Source: Pseudomonas sp. H9 (GTDB lineage Bacteria; Pseudomonadota; Gammaproteobacteria; Pseudomonadales; Pseudomonadaceae). From it: a DNA stretch of 64,000 nt. Location: assembly GCF_004353925.1 (NCBI RefSeq), contig NZ_SMOK01000008.1:1-64000 (forward strand), given 5' to 3'. Under the pieces are notes generated by a model. It searched no databases. It was given only the letters and a program-made list of their open reading frames with translations, and was not told the origin of the DNA. This document shows positions 1-8,445 of this stretch, piece by piece. Numbering within the stretch: position 1 is the first letter of the stretch; every line of letters starts with the position of its first letter. Made by a program: the position numbers and the translations under genes.

Positions 1-187
1 CGGTGGGAGCGGGCTTGCCCCGCGAAGCGATTTAGCCTGCAAAACCCAATCGCGGGGCAAGCCCGCTCCCACGGTTAGGGCCGGATGCAGGAGCGAGCGG
101 TTTTGGTTCCTTTTGCCAAGACAAAAGAGACCCGCCGTAAGGGCGGAAGAGGCCAGCCCAGCCACCACAGCAACTGGATAAGCCCAC
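1..187. repeat. Partial copy (right half) of a ~600-bp inverted-repeat element
   Basis: This stretch is almost identical to the right half of the element at 10164-10747: a REP pair, then the arm reading through GGCCGGATGCAGGAG, a hairpin around CCGCCGTAAGGGCGG, and an end in GGATAAGCCCAC. The left half lies outside the window. It contains no gene. The gap from 188 to 273 holds only the leader of the next gene. Confidence 0.85.
3..72. repeat. REP pair (two head-to-head REPs)
   Basis: Two inverted copies of GTGGGAGCGGGCTTGCCCCG are separated by about 24 nt. This REP pair is embedded in the larger repeat, at the same relative place as in the copy at 10563-10632. Confidence 0.95.
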
Positions 188-273
188 AACACAACACAAC
201 ATACCACTGTCATCTTCACGTCATGGTTCCAATGCAAGATCACCGCCACGGATGAATCTGCAAGGAACACACG

Positions 274-1209
274 ATGAAAGGCGACACCTCCCTGTTTGCG
301 GCGATTGACCTGGGATCTAATGCGTTTCGCATGATGATCGGCCAACCAGTCAAACGGAACCGCCAATGGGTAGTCGAGGAAGTCAAATCCTTACGCGAAC
401 CCGTGCGACTTGCAGAAGGCCTACACGGTGGTGCCCTTGATGAACTGGCGCTGGACCGAGGCTGGCAAGCACTGGCCCGCTTCGGCAAAAAACTGCGCGG
501 CTTCGAGCCCGGCCGCGTCCGCGCAGTCGCCACCAGTGCCGTGCGTGAAGCGGCCAACGCCAGACTGTTTCTGAACGATGCCCAGCGCCACCTGGGCTTT
601 CCCATCGAGATCATCTCCGGCGAAGAAGAAGCCAAGCTGGTCTACACCGGTGTCAGCCATCGCATCCCGGCCAGCGACACCATGCGCCTGGTGGTGGACA
701 TCGGCGGCGGCTCCACCGAACTGATCCTTGGCCGCGGTGAACAAGCCCTGCTGACCGAAAGCCTCACCATTGGCAGCGGCACCTGGAGCACCCGCTTTTT
801 CCCCGGTGGCCGGGTCTGCGCCCAAGCCCTGCTGGACGCTGAACGCACCGCCACCTTGCAATTCGAGAAAGTCGCCCGCCGCTACCGCCATTTAGGCTGG
901 CAGCAAGCTATCGGCTCTTCCGGTACCGCACGCATGCTGGCCAAAGTGCTCAGGGCCAACGCCTTGAACGACTGCGGCGAAGGCGGCATCACCTACCGCG
1001 GCCTGTTGCGCCTGTCTGTGCGCCTGCAAGAGGCCGGTCACGTTGACTACGCCCGCCTGACGGGGCTGCAACCTCATCGCCACAGCGTTTTACCCGCTGG
1101 CCTGGCCATTACGCTGGCAGCCTTCAAAGCGTTTGGCGTTACCGAGATGATGCCGTCGGAGCCAGGTTTACGGTTTGGGGTGTTGCATGACTTGATGCTC
1201 AAGCGTTGA
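274..1209 (+). CDS. Ppx/GppA-family phosphatase (short form)
   Basis: The 311-residue protein belongs to the exopolyphosphatase/guanosine pentaphosphatase family of the ASKHA fold. Both phosphate-binding loops are visible: AIDLGSNAFR near residues 10-19 and DIGGGSTE near 142-149. The acidic SGEEEA motif (about 115-120) matches the catalytic region. It is much shorter than housekeeping Ppx or GppA (about 500 residues) and lacks their C-terminal HD-like domain, so it resembles stand-alone short PPX enzymes. The start follows an AGGA sequence. Substrate (polyphosphate, pppGpp or another phosphoanhydride) cannot be decided from sequence. It appears monocistronic, between the partial repeat and the CDF-like gene. 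Confidence 0.85.
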   Translation: MKGDTSLFAAIDLGSNAFRMMIGQPVKRNRQWVVEEVKSLREPVRLAEGLHGGALDELALDRGWQALARFGKKLRGFEPGRVRAVATSAVREAANARLFLNDAQRHLGFPIEIISGEEEAKLVYTGVSHRIPASDTMRLVVDIGGGSTELILGRGEQALLTESLTIGSGTWSTRFFPGGRVCAQALLDAERTATLQFEKVARRYRHLGWQQAIGSSGTARMLAKVLRANALNDCGEGGITYRGLLRLSVRLQEAGHVDYARLTGLQPHRHSVLPAGLAITLAAFKAFGVTEMMPSEPGLRFGVLHDLMLKR

Positions 1210-1270
1210 TCCCTATGAGCACTTATCAAAGTCAACGCAAACAAACATAAAAGCCAATATAAATTACGCA

Positions 1271-1310
1271 TTGCGCAAACGTAAAAGCCATTAATATTTA
1301 CATGCGCAAT
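1271..1310. promoter_or_regulatory. Paired TGCGCA operator-like palindromes before the CDF-like gene
   Basis: TTGCGCAA (1271-1278) and ATGCGCAAT (1302-1310) have centres about 31 bp apart, near three helical turns. They lie in an AT-rich patch of an otherwise GC-rich window. The same core occurs before both APC permeases and the aldehyde dehydrogenase. The binding protein is inferred only; the Lrp-type regulator at 10836 is a candidate. Confidence 0.5.
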
Positions 1311-1362
1311 AAACACCCTTAGGATCGACGCAATAATAGCCACAAAAAGCGCCGAGCCTGTC

Positions 1363-2289
1363 ATGCAATCCCAAACCCAGCACCTCTCCCCGCAGCACCT
1401 TGAGCAACACCTGCTCAAGGTCTCGATCCTGGTCACCGCCTTGATGGCCGCCAGCGGCATTGGCTTTGGCCTGTATTGCCGCTCGCAGTCGATTGTGTTC
1501 GACGGCCTGTTCAACGCCATCGACTCCAGCATGGCGTTCCTCTCCTTGCTGGTTGCACGCTTGCTGGCCAAAGGCGTGGGCCGACGCTTCCAGACCGGCT
1601 ACTGGCATATCGAACCCTTGGTACTGACCCTGAACGGCAGTGTGTTGTTGATGCTCTGTGTGTACGCCTTTGCCAATGCCGTCAGCGCGTTGATGCATGG
1701 CGGTCATGAACTGGTGTTCGACAGTGCGATAGCCTACTCGGCGGTCACTGCGGCCATCTGCGCCGTGATGCATCGCTATACCTTGCGGGGCAACCGCACC
1801 GTGAATTCCGAGCTGCTCGCCCTGGACGTGGAGAGTTGGTGGATGTCGTTCTCCATCACCGCATCGCTGCTGGCTGCCTTCCTGATCGGCTACGCCTTGC
1901 AAGGCAGCGACTACGCCTACCTCACGCCCTACATCGACCCCGGTATTCTCGCCGTGCTATCAGTCGCCCTGATCCCCGGCCCCGCCAAAGCAGTTATCAA
2001 GGCCTTGGCACAGGTGTTGAAGATCACCCCCAGTGAACTGGATCAGCAGGTCAGCGCCTTGATGGCGCGCATGAGCCAACGCTACGGCTTCGAAGCCTTC
2101 ACCCATTCAGTGGTGCAAATTGGCCGTGGGCTGTTCGTCGAGATCCATATTCAGATTCCCGAACGCATGAACAGCTGGACGGTCACTGAGCTGGATGAAG
2201 TACGCCATGAGATCGCCGGCGGCATCGGTCGCGAAGGGCCTGATCGCTGGATCACTATCGGCTTCACCCGCGATAGCCGCTGGCTGTAA
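1363..2289 (+). CDS. Cation diffusion facilitator-like membrane transporter
   Basis: The 308-residue protein has the CDF layout: about six hydrophobic segments in residues 20-215 and a C-terminal cytoplasmic domain (about 220-308). TM2 contains FDGLFNAIDSS, where canonical members have a His or Asp four residues before the second Asp; here that position is Phe. TM5 contains LLALDVESW, with Leu in the equivalent place. Each Zn/Fe site half therefore seems to keep only one acidic residue. It may move an unusual ion or be a diverged paralogue. TGCGCA palindromes lie upstream. It is convergent with the next gene, with an 8-nt gap. Family call is good; substrate unknown. Confidence 0.75.
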   Translation: MQSQTQHLSPQHLEQHLLKVSILVTALMAASGIGFGLYCRSQSIVFDGLFNAIDSSMAFLSLLVARLLAKGVGRRFQTGYWHIEPLVLTLNGSVLLMLCVYAFANAVSALMHGGHELVFDSAIAYSAVTAAICAVMHRYTLRGNRTVNSELLALDVESWWMSFSITASLLAAFLIGYALQGSDYAYLTPYIDPGILAVLSVALIPGPAKAVIKALAQVLKITPSELDQQVSALMARMSQRYGFEAFTHSVVQIGRGLFVEIHIQIPERMNSWTVTELDEVRHEIAGGIGREGPDRWITIGFTRDSRWL

Positions 2290-2297
2290 TTCCTTTC

Positions 2298-3020
2298 CTA
2301 CACCGTTGCAGCGGCGCGCAGGGCAACGAATTGCATCATCCACTGCGCGATCAATGCACCGTCGTGACCACTGGCCAGGCTCGCCTGAGCGCTTTCATAC
2401 AACGTGGGCTCATGCTGGTCGCGACGCAGGGTCATCAGCGTGCCGGCGTAGTCCTCGACAAACTCCGGATGGCCCTGAAAGCACAACACTTGATCGCCCA
2501 GGCAATACGCCGCCAGCGGGCAGAATGCACTGCTGGCCAGCAGCTGTGCGCCTGGCGGCAATTGGCTCACCTGGTCCTGATGCGACACCAGCAGACGGAA
2601 AGTATCCACGCCTGGGGTCATCCACGGTTGCGGTGCAGTCAGCGTATAGCGATGCACACCCAGCCCCCATCCTTGTGGCGCGCGCCCACAACGGCCACCG
2701 AGCAATAACGCCAACAATTGGTGACCGAAACAAATGCCCAGCAACGTGTCACCGGCCTGGTAACGCGCCAACAGGTAGGTACGTAACTGCACGATCCAGG
2801 GGGCGTCACCGAAGGCATCGGCTTTGCTGCCGGTGACCAGGTAGGCATCAAACTGTTGTGCAGGGGCCGGATAGTGGCCCTCCACGACGTTGAAGACTTC
2901 AAAGCGGGCAGGCACTGGTTGATGCTCGAAGAGTCGCTTGAACATCTCGCCGTAGCCATCAAAGTCGGCTACCAGCTCGGGGCGCAAATGGTCGGTTTCG
3001 AGAATGCAGATCGAGAGCAT
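2298..3020 (-). CDS. Class I glutamine amidotransferase domain protein
   Basis: The 240-residue protein is a stand-alone class I GATase. The nucleophile elbow GICFGHQ places Cys at 97, and QGHPEF gives His184 and Glu186 of the triad. Such proteins hydrolyse glutamine, or related gamma-glutamyl bonds, and resemble the amidotransferase half of GMP synthase; no synthase domain is attached. A GAGGAG sequence precedes the start. It lies downstream of the Rieske operon on the same strand, separated by a REP, so it may be co-transcribed and take part in the same nitrogen-compound pathway. That link is inference. Confidence 0.8.
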   Translation of the reverse strand: MLSICILETDHLRPELVADFDGYGEMFKRLFEHQPVPARFEVFNVVEGHYPAPAQQFDAYLVTGSKADAFGDAPWIVQLRTYLLARYQAGDTLLGICFGHQLLALLLGGRCGRAPQGWGLGVHRYTLTAPQPWMTPGVDTFRLLVSHQDQVSQLPPGAQLLASSAFCPLAAYCLGDQVLCFQGHPEFVEDYAGTLMTLRRDQHEPTLYESAQASLASGHDGALIAQWMMQFVALRAAATV

Positions 3021-3073
3021 AGAGACAGAAACTCCTCATGCCAGGAAAGATGGTTTATGGAGAGATTGGGGTT

Positions 3074-3163
3074 GATGTGGGAGCGGGCTTGATGTGGGAG
3101 CGGGCTTGCCCCGCGATACGGTGTGACAGACAAACCGCAATCGCGGGGCAAGCCCGCTCCTAC
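3074..3163. repeat. REP pair with a duplicated half-unit
   Basis: A standard REP pair (3093-3163), preceded by an exact tandem duplication of the 17-mer GATGTGGGAGCGGGCTT (3074-3090 and 3091-3107). It sits between the reductase and glutamine amidotransferase genes. Confidence 0.9.
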
Positions 3164-3172
3164 CTGGGAAAG

Positions 3173-4132
3173 TTACAAGTCGAGCACCAGCCTTGCGCTT
3201 TTGCCTCGGGAAACACACACCATCATGACGTTGTTGCAAGCCTGTTCAGACGCGGTGAGCAGCATGTCGCGATGGTCAACCTCACCTTCCAGCACCCGTG
3301 TCTCGCACATACCGCACACACCCTGCTCGCAGGACGACGGTACAGCGACGCCGTTGGCGCGCAGTGCATTCATGATCGAGCAGTCTGGCGCTACCGACAC
3401 CTCCCGGCCACTGCGGGCCAGCACCACGGTAAGCTCCCCGGCTTCGCTATTCACCGGGATAGGCGCCGCACTGAAGCGTTCCAAATGTAGCCGTGCCCCC
3501 AGCTCCTGCGCCTGAAACACCTCGGTCAAAGCGTCAAGCAACACGCCCGGGCCGCAGCTGTAGGTCTCGGCACCCGCCGCTGCCCGCTCGGCGATGCGTT
3601 GCAGATCGAGCAGGCCGAACTCATCGGCCGGCAGGATCTGCACGTGTTCGCCGGCATACGGCAGCAGCTGTTCGAGAAACGCCATGGAACGCCGCGACCG
3701 ACCGCCATACACCAGATGCCAGGGCTTCCCGGCGCGCTGCGCCGCCAGGATCATCGGCAGGATCGGGGTAATGCCGATCCCCCCGGCGACAAACTGGTAA
3801 GCGGCCGCTTGCGCCAACGGGAAGGCATTGCGCGGTGTGCTGATACGGATCGACAGGCCCACGCGCAGGCTGTCGTGCACTTCCCGTGAACCACCACGGC
3901 CCTTGTCTTCGCGCAATACCGCAATTCGCAGGGACTGGGTATCCTGGGGATCGCTACACAAGGAATACTGACGCACCGTGCCCGAAGGCAAGTGCACATC
4001 GATATGTGCACCCGCCTCCCAGGTCGGCAACGGTTGCCCGTCGTCGGCTCGCAGTTCCAGCGACATCACGCCCTCAGCCTCCAGGCGCATGGCGCTGATC
4101 AGCACGCTGCGTTGTTCTACCCCGCAGCTCAT
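3173..4132 (-). CDS. PDR/VanB-type oxygenase reductase (FMN, NAD, 2Fe-2S)
   Basis: The 319-residue phthalate-dioxygenase-reductase-type protein passes electrons from NAD(P)H through flavin to a plant-type [2Fe-2S] cluster. Domain order: flavin-binding barrel with RQYSLCSD (about 55-62), NAD domain with GGIGITPI (about 115-125) and SCGPG (about 193-197), then a C-terminal ferredoxin with the Cys cluster SSCEQGVCGMC (about 265-275) and a later Cys. Its ATG overlaps the stop of the Rieske oxygenase gene by 4 nt, so it is almost certainly that enzyme's partner. Physiological substrate of the pair is not identifiable. Confidence 0.92.
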   Translation of the reverse strand: MSCGVEQRSVLISAMRLEAEGVMSLELRADDGQPLPTWEAGAHIDVHLPSGTVRQYSLCSDPQDTQSLRIAVLREDKGRGGSREVHDSLRVGLSIRISTPRNAFPLAQAAAYQFVAGGIGITPILPMILAAQRAGKPWHLVYGGRSRRSMAFLEQLLPYAGEHVQILPADEFGLLDLQRIAERAAAGAETYSCGPGVLLDALTEVFQAQELGARLHLERFSAAPIPVNSEAGELTVVLARSGREVSVAPDCSIMNALRANGVAVPSSCEQGVCGMCETRVLEGEVDHRDMLLTASEQACNNVMMVCVSRGKSARLVLDL

Positions 4133-5160
4133 GCCGGGCTCCGTTGCCCGACCGGGCCTTGCGTACCTTCAGGAACGGCCAGGTCCATGAAGGCGCGGAA
4201 GGCGCGGCGGTAGTTCAAGGTGAACAGGTCAGCCGGCACCGAGTGCTCGACAAAGATGCCGTCCCAGTCGATTTCACGCGGGAAGATCCCGGCGGCAATC
4301 GGCATGTCTTCCAGGTACACCATTTCTTCGATGCGCAAGTTTTCCGCAAGGTCAGCGCCCTTGAACTCGCGATGGTTGGCCACACCCCAGAAGATCTTCA
4401 CATCGTCATAGGCCACCGGCGAAGGGAAGCCGGCCACAATACGCTTGCCCAGGCGCTCATAGTCGTAGGTAATGCTGGAGAAGCCCGGCGCAGCGCAGTG
4501 GTAGTACATCAGGCAATCGCCATCGTTGGCCCACTCGCCTTCACCGGCATGCAGCGGGCGCTGCATGATGATGTCCAGGCCTTCACGGCTGACTTTGAGT
4601 GGCTCGACCACGTGCGGTGTCGGGCCCATCGACACTTCATGCACGAACGGAAAATGCGCCACGTCACGGAAGTTTTCCACCGCCACCGCGACACCGGTAG
4701 GTGACAGCAATGGTTCGGCCGCCAGCCATTCGAACTCCAGGCCTTGCCATTGCACCGGGTCGTACATCGGCTGGATCGGGTCTTCCAGGGCAGTCCAGAT
4801 ATGGGCAAAGCGCTCGACTACAGGATAAGTCTTGATCGACGCCTGGGGCGGAATCTTGCACTGGTCTTCCAACGATGGAATATGGCTGCACTTGCCGTCT
4901 TCGGCAGCGAAGCGCCAGCCGTGGTACGGGCAGGCGATGCTTTCACCATGAACCTTGCCCAGGGCAAAGTCCGCACCCCGGTGCGGGCAGCGCGCATCCT
5001 GCACGACTGCCTGGCCGGACTCGGTGCGGTACACCACCAGACGCTGGCCGAGCAGGGTTGCCGATTGCGGGGTTGCCAGGTCGACACTGCGTGCCACCGG
5101 GAACCATTGGCGACGCATGGCCGCTTCGGCACGTTCACGTTGAGTCATTTTGTTGGTCAT
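4129..5160 (-). CDS. Rieske non-haem iron oxygenase, VanA-like
   Basis: The 343-residue oxygenase alpha subunit. The Rieske centre is C58-P-H60 and C77-P-Y-H80. The catalytic Fe(II) motif NFRDVAHFPFVHE supplies D166, H169 and H174. Length and lack of a small-subunit gene fit VanA-type mono-oxygenases or demethylases that pair with a one-component reductase. The start ATG follows GAGGA. Neighbours are the reductase (4-nt overlap), an SDR, a VOC protein, a C45 hydrolase, a deacetylase-like hydrolase and an APC permease. This suggests oxidation of an imported amide- or amine-bearing compound. Substrate unknown. Confidence 0.92.
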   Translation of the reverse strand: MTNKMTQRERAEAAMRRQWFPVARSVDLATPQSATLLGQRLVVYRTESGQAVVQDARCPHRGADFALGKVHGESIACPYHGWRFAAEDGKCSHIPSLEDQCKIPPQASIKTYPVVERFAHIWTALEDPIQPMYDPVQWQGLEFEWLAAEPLLSPTGVAVAVENFRDVAHFPFVHEVSMGPTPHVVEPLKVSREGLDIIMQRPLHAGEGEWANDGDCLMYYHCAAPGFSSITYDYERLGKRIVAGFPSPVAYDDVKIFWGVANHREFKGADLAENLRIEEMVYLEDMPIAAGIFPREIDWDGIFVEHSVPADLFTLNYRRAFRAFMDLAVPEGTQGPVGQRSPA

Positions 5161-5187
5161 TATTATGTCCTCACCAAAGCCGTTAAC

Positions 5188-5997
5188 TTAAATACCCACC
5201 ACCAGCGCACCACCATTGACGGCCAGCACCTGGCCGCTGATGAAGGCCGCTTCGTCGCTGGCCAGAAAGGCCACCGATGCCGCAATTTCTTCCGGGTGCA
5301 CCAAACGCCCCAAGGGGATGTTGGCTTTCTCGCCCTCGACGTATTCCTCCGGCACCATGCGGGTGAGAATCGCGCCTGGGGTAATGGCGTTGACCAGAAT
5401 CCCTTCGCCGACAAACTCCTTGGCCAAGGTTTTCATCAACCCCAACTGCGCAGTTTTCGACACCATGTAGGCATAGGAATGGCCGTCGGGCACCTGGCCC
5501 CACTGCGAGTTGATAAAGATCACCCGCGGCGCTTTGCTCTTGCGCAGCGCGGGCAGCGCCGCGCGGGTCAGGTACAGCGGCGCATGCACATTGATCGCCA
5601 GCAACTGGTTGAAGTTGTCGTCGTCGGTGGCTTCCAGGCCGGTCAGCGAGTAGATCATCCCGGCGTTGTGCACCAGGATGTCGAGCTGGCCCAGTTGCGC
5701 CACGGCCTGACTAATCAGCGACTCGGCCGCCGCCTTCTGGGTGATGTCCGCCGCCAGGGCAATGGCCTTGCCACCGGCTTCGCAGATGTCCGCTGCGGTG
5801 GCACGGGCAACGTCTTCGTCGATGTCATTGACCACCACCGTGGCCCCACGCGCAGCCAGCAACCGGGCATGGGCGCGACCGGCACCGCGACCGGCGCCGG
5901 TGATCAAGGCCACGCGGCCGGTAAATTTCTGCGCCGCGTCGGCCAGGTCGAGTACCGCCTGCGGCGCTTGTTTGGCGTGTTCAGCAGAAACACTCAT
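5188..5997 (-). CDS. SDR-family NAD(P)-dependent dehydrogenase
   Basis: The 269-residue classical short-chain dehydrogenase/reductase. The dinucleotide motif TGAGRGAG lies at about 33-40, NAG at 111-113, and the catalytic residues are Ser164, Tyr177 and Lys181 (YMVSK). The longer upstream frame to 6135 would overlap the VOC gene; the start at 5997 gives the family N-terminus plus a short extension. It is third from the end of the minus-strand operon and probably oxidises an alcohol formed by the Rieske enzyme or released by the hydrolases. Substrate inference only. Confidence 0.9.
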   Translation of the reverse strand: MSVSAEHAKQAPQAVLDLADAAQKFTGRVALITGAGRGAGRAHARLLAARGATVVVNDIDEDVARATAADICEAGGKAIALAADITQKAAAESLISQAVAQLGQLDILVHNAGMIYSLTGLEATDDDNFNQLLAINVHAPLYLTRAALPALRKSKAPRVIFINSQWGQVPDGHSYAYMVSKTAQLGLMKTLAKEFVGEGILVNAITPGAILTRMVPEEYVEGEKANIPLGRLVHPEEIAASVAFLASDEAAFISGQVLAVNGGALVVGI

Positions 5998-6011
5998 GAT
6001 CGTGCTCCCCT

Positions 6012-6431
6012 TCAAACGCCGACTTTGTGCGGTTCGGTGACGTACAGCATGTTGCCTTGCGGGTCGAACATCGGACGGTAGCGGTAGTGCGTGCCGTTGG
6101 GGTGCTGCCATTCGATGGGCTTGTCGGTGACCCACTGCACTTTGCCGTCGAGGTAGGCGATGGCCTCGTCCAGGTTCTCGACTTCAAAGGCAAAAGAATC
6201 GAAGCCCGGCGCATCTTCGAGGTTGACCGCAGTGCGGCGCTCGACCTGGCCCTGGTGCTCGGTGTGGAAGATGTACAGGGTCAGGTTGCCGCAATCGATG
6301 GCGGCCCAACGCTCTTGCGCCACATAGGGCAGGAAGAAGCCCAGGCCGAGGATGCCGTGATAGAAATCCACCAGTTCCTGCACGTTGTTGGTGAGGATGT
6401 CCGTGTTGTCGACGCGTTTGAGTTTCAGCAT
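6012..6431 (-). CDS. VOC/glyoxalase-superfamily protein
   Basis: The 139-residue protein of the vicinal oxygen chelate fold has two beta-alpha-beta-beta-beta modules. The first begins TDILTNNVQELVDFY and the second contains FAFEVENLDEAIAYL, with the closing DPQGNMLYVTEP strand typical of the superfamily. The ATG at 6431 is preceded by GGAG. The family includes ring-cleavage dioxygenases, isomerases and epimerases, so it could act directly on a product of the operon. A catalytic class cannot be assigned. The gap to the SDR gene is 14 nt. Confidence 0.8.
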   Translation of the reverse strand: MLKLKRVDNTDILTNNVQELVDFYHGILGLGFFLPYVAQERWAAIDCGNLTLYIFHTEHQGQVERRTAVNLEDAPGFDSFAFEVENLDEAIAYLDGKVQWVTDKPIEWQHPNGTHYRYRPMFDPQGNMLYVTEPHKVGV

Positions 6432-6465
6432 GACGAGCTCCTGATTCGGGTTTGGATGGGTTGCT

Positions 6466-7557
6466 TCATTGCGCCTTGAGGTGGGCGCAGGGGCCACCGG
6501 CCAAGGCGTTGAGGGTGCCGGCCGCAACGTCGATCGAGACGGTGACCAGGGTTTGATACTGATCGGCCTGCACGGCCGGATCCGGGTGACAGCACAGCGC
6601 GCCGGTACTGCCCAGGTGGCTGTTCATGGCCGTGAACAACTGCTCGACACTCAGGCCGCTGCGTTTGCCCAGGCGACGCTTGAGCACCTGATGGCGCACC
6701 AGGGTGTCGGGGTAAACGCCCCACTCGGTGTCGCCCTGAGCGGCTTTAGGGTCGAGAAAATGATTGGTGTGCAACAGCAGGCCGTATTCGTCGGGGAACA
6801 CAAAGGCCGGGCCTTCGGGGTAGATCTCCACCGAAACCGCAGCCGCCTCCCCCGCCTCCCCCGCCTTCGAGGCCAGCACGGTGAGCGAGGTGGACGCCGA
6901 AAAGTCGGCAGCCGCCAGCAACTGCAAGGCGTCATTGAAGTCAGCTGTGCTGTCGAGCAACCAGCGCGAAGCCACATGCACTGGCACACCGATGCGTGCA
7001 CCATCGCTGAGGTGATGAAGGATGTTGAAATGCACACCGAGGCCATGTTTGTTCACGCCGATCTTGCCGACGATGCCAAACTCGGTGACGGTGGTGGTGA
7101 CACGGCCATCGCCATGGGGGATTTCCCACACCAGCCACTGACCCGCGAACTGCGAATACCAGTCCCAGGTTTGCAAGGTCACCGGTGCGGCGGCAGCCGG
7201 ATCGACATAAGCAATCGTCGAACACTCACCGCGCAGGTTGTCACCGCCGGTGTTGCGCTGGCGGCTCAGGTACGCCAGCACTTCGGTACGGGCGTTGATC
7301 GCGCCGATCTCACGCACGTCCACCCCGCTACCTTCGGCCATACCGCAGATTTCTTCGTGCAGCGGCGGTGCAAAGGCGGCGATCTGCTGCAGGGCTTCAT
7401 CACCCAGCGCCAGCAGGTCGACGGCAGTGCCCGCAGTGCGTTCGAACAGGCCACGATAGGCCTCTACCGAAGCACGAATGTGTGCGCTGTGGCACTCGCC
7501 GAACTCCCGGCCACGACCAAAGGGATCAGTCAGGGTCGAGCGAAATTGATAGCTCAT
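6466..7557 (-). CDS. C45-family autoproteolytic acyltransferase/hydrolase
   Basis: The 363-residue Ntn-type protein resembles acyl-CoA:6-aminopenicillanate acyltransferase and the N-beta-alanyl-dopamine hydrolase family (C45). The putative self-cleavage nucleophile is Cys112 in the motif GECSTIAY, preceded by the expected prodomain of about 110 residues. Downstream motifs such as GKIGVNKHGLGVHFN fit the family. Members form or hydrolyse N-acyl bonds on small amines. Its ATG overlaps the deacetylase-like gene by 4 nt. In this operon it could remove or add an acyl group on the imported compound. Confidence 0.82.
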   Translation of the reverse strand: MSYQFRSTLTDPFGRGREFGECHSAHIRASVEAYRGLFERTAGTAVDLLALGDEALQQIAAFAPPLHEEICGMAEGSGVDVREIGAINARTEVLAYLSRQRNTGGDNLRGECSTIAYVDPAAAAPVTLQTWDWYSQFAGQWLVWEIPHGDGRVTTTVTEFGIVGKIGVNKHGLGVHFNILHHLSDGARIGVPVHVASRWLLDSTADFNDALQLLAAADFSASTSLTVLASKAGEAGEAAAVSVEIYPEGPAFVFPDEYGLLLHTNHFLDPKAAQGDTEWGVYPDTLVRHQVLKRRLGKRSGLSVEQLFTAMNSHLGSTGALCCHPDPAVQADQYQTLVTVSIDVAAGTLNALAGGPCAHLKAQ

Positions 7558-8390
7558 CGTTGTTGCTCCAAGTGTGGCGCCACATGCCGGGCGACTTCAT
7601 CCAAACGGGCGAACCAAACATCGCCGTCGCTCACCAGGCGTTCGACAAAACGCTCCAGTTGCGCAAAGCGCGCGGCGCGGCCAATGACTTCCGGGTGCAT
7701 GGTGAAACTGGTATGGCGACCATCGCGACGGGCGGACTCGTACTCGGCCAGCCACACCTCGCTGAGGGTGCGTGGGTGAGTGAAGTTGCCGCCGTTGTCG
7801 ATGCTCCAGCCGAACATCGGCCAGTCATCCAGTGACCAGTGCACCGGCAGCTCAATGATCGAACGGCCGTTGAAGGTCTCGACGTACGGACGGTCATCAC
7901 CCATGCAGCTGGAGTCGTAGGTAAAGCCGTTGTCGATCACCAGGTCGAAGGTTTCCGGGGTCAGTTCCCAGGATGAAGAGCGGTAACCGGCAGGTTTCGG
8001 CGCACCGGCACGGGCCAGCGCTTCCAGGCCCAGGTGCATTTCATCCACTTGCTGCTGGGCTGAAGCCTTGTCGCTGCGCAGGTGCATATGGCCGTGATGA
8101 CCGACTTCATGGCCGTCTTTAAGCAGTGTCTCGATCAGTCCCGGGTGCTGCTGAGCGGTGTAGCCCGGCACGAAAAACGACGCCTTGATCTGGTGCCGTG
8201 CCAGCATTTCAAGAATCCGTGGCACGCCGCGGGTCACGCTGAAACGGCCTTCGGACAAACTGGTCAGGCGCTTGGCAAAGGTCGGGCTGTCACCGAGAAA
8301 GCCGGCTTCAGCGTCGACGTCGAAGGTCAGCGAAACCGCTACTGGGCTGTTTTTTGGCCAAGCGATGCCGTATGAGCTGGAATGACTCAT
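7554..8390 (-). CDS. Polysaccharide-deacetylase-family hydrolase (imidase/PgdA-like)
   Basis: The 278-residue NodB-homology protein has no signal peptide, so it acts in the cytoplasm. Motif 1 is SLTFDVDAE (Asp24, Asp26), motif 2 is HHGHMH (His99 and His103 as metal ligands), and a late FTMHPEVIGR supplies a further His. Cytoplasmic members with this layout include cyclic-imide hydrolases and allantoinase-like enzymes, so a C-N bond in a small molecule is a more likely target than a polysaccharide. It is translationally coupled to the C45 gene. Specific substrate unknown. Confidence 0.82.
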   Translation of the reverse strand: MSHSSSYGIAWPKNSPVAVSLTFDVDAEAGFLGDSPTFAKRLTSLSEGRFSVTRGVPRILEMLARHQIKASFFVPGYTAQQHPGLIETLLKDGHEVGHHGHMHLRSDKASAQQQVDEMHLGLEALARAGAPKPAGYRSSSWELTPETFDLVIDNGFTYDSSCMGDDRPYVETFNGRSIIELPVHWSLDDWPMFGWSIDNGGNFTHPRTLSEVWLAEYESARRDGRHTSFTMHPEVIGRAARFAQLERFVERLVSDGDVWFARLDEVARHVAPHLEQQR

Positions 8391-8445
8391 GGGAGGGTCC
8401 TTCTATATAAAGTGAGGTCGTGCGTTGTCGGGTTTACAACGTCGA

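Noticed and set aside
4744..6081. 445-codon plus-strand frame opposite the Rieske and SDR genes
   Set aside because: The opposite strand encodes proteins with all catalytic motifs; this frame has none.
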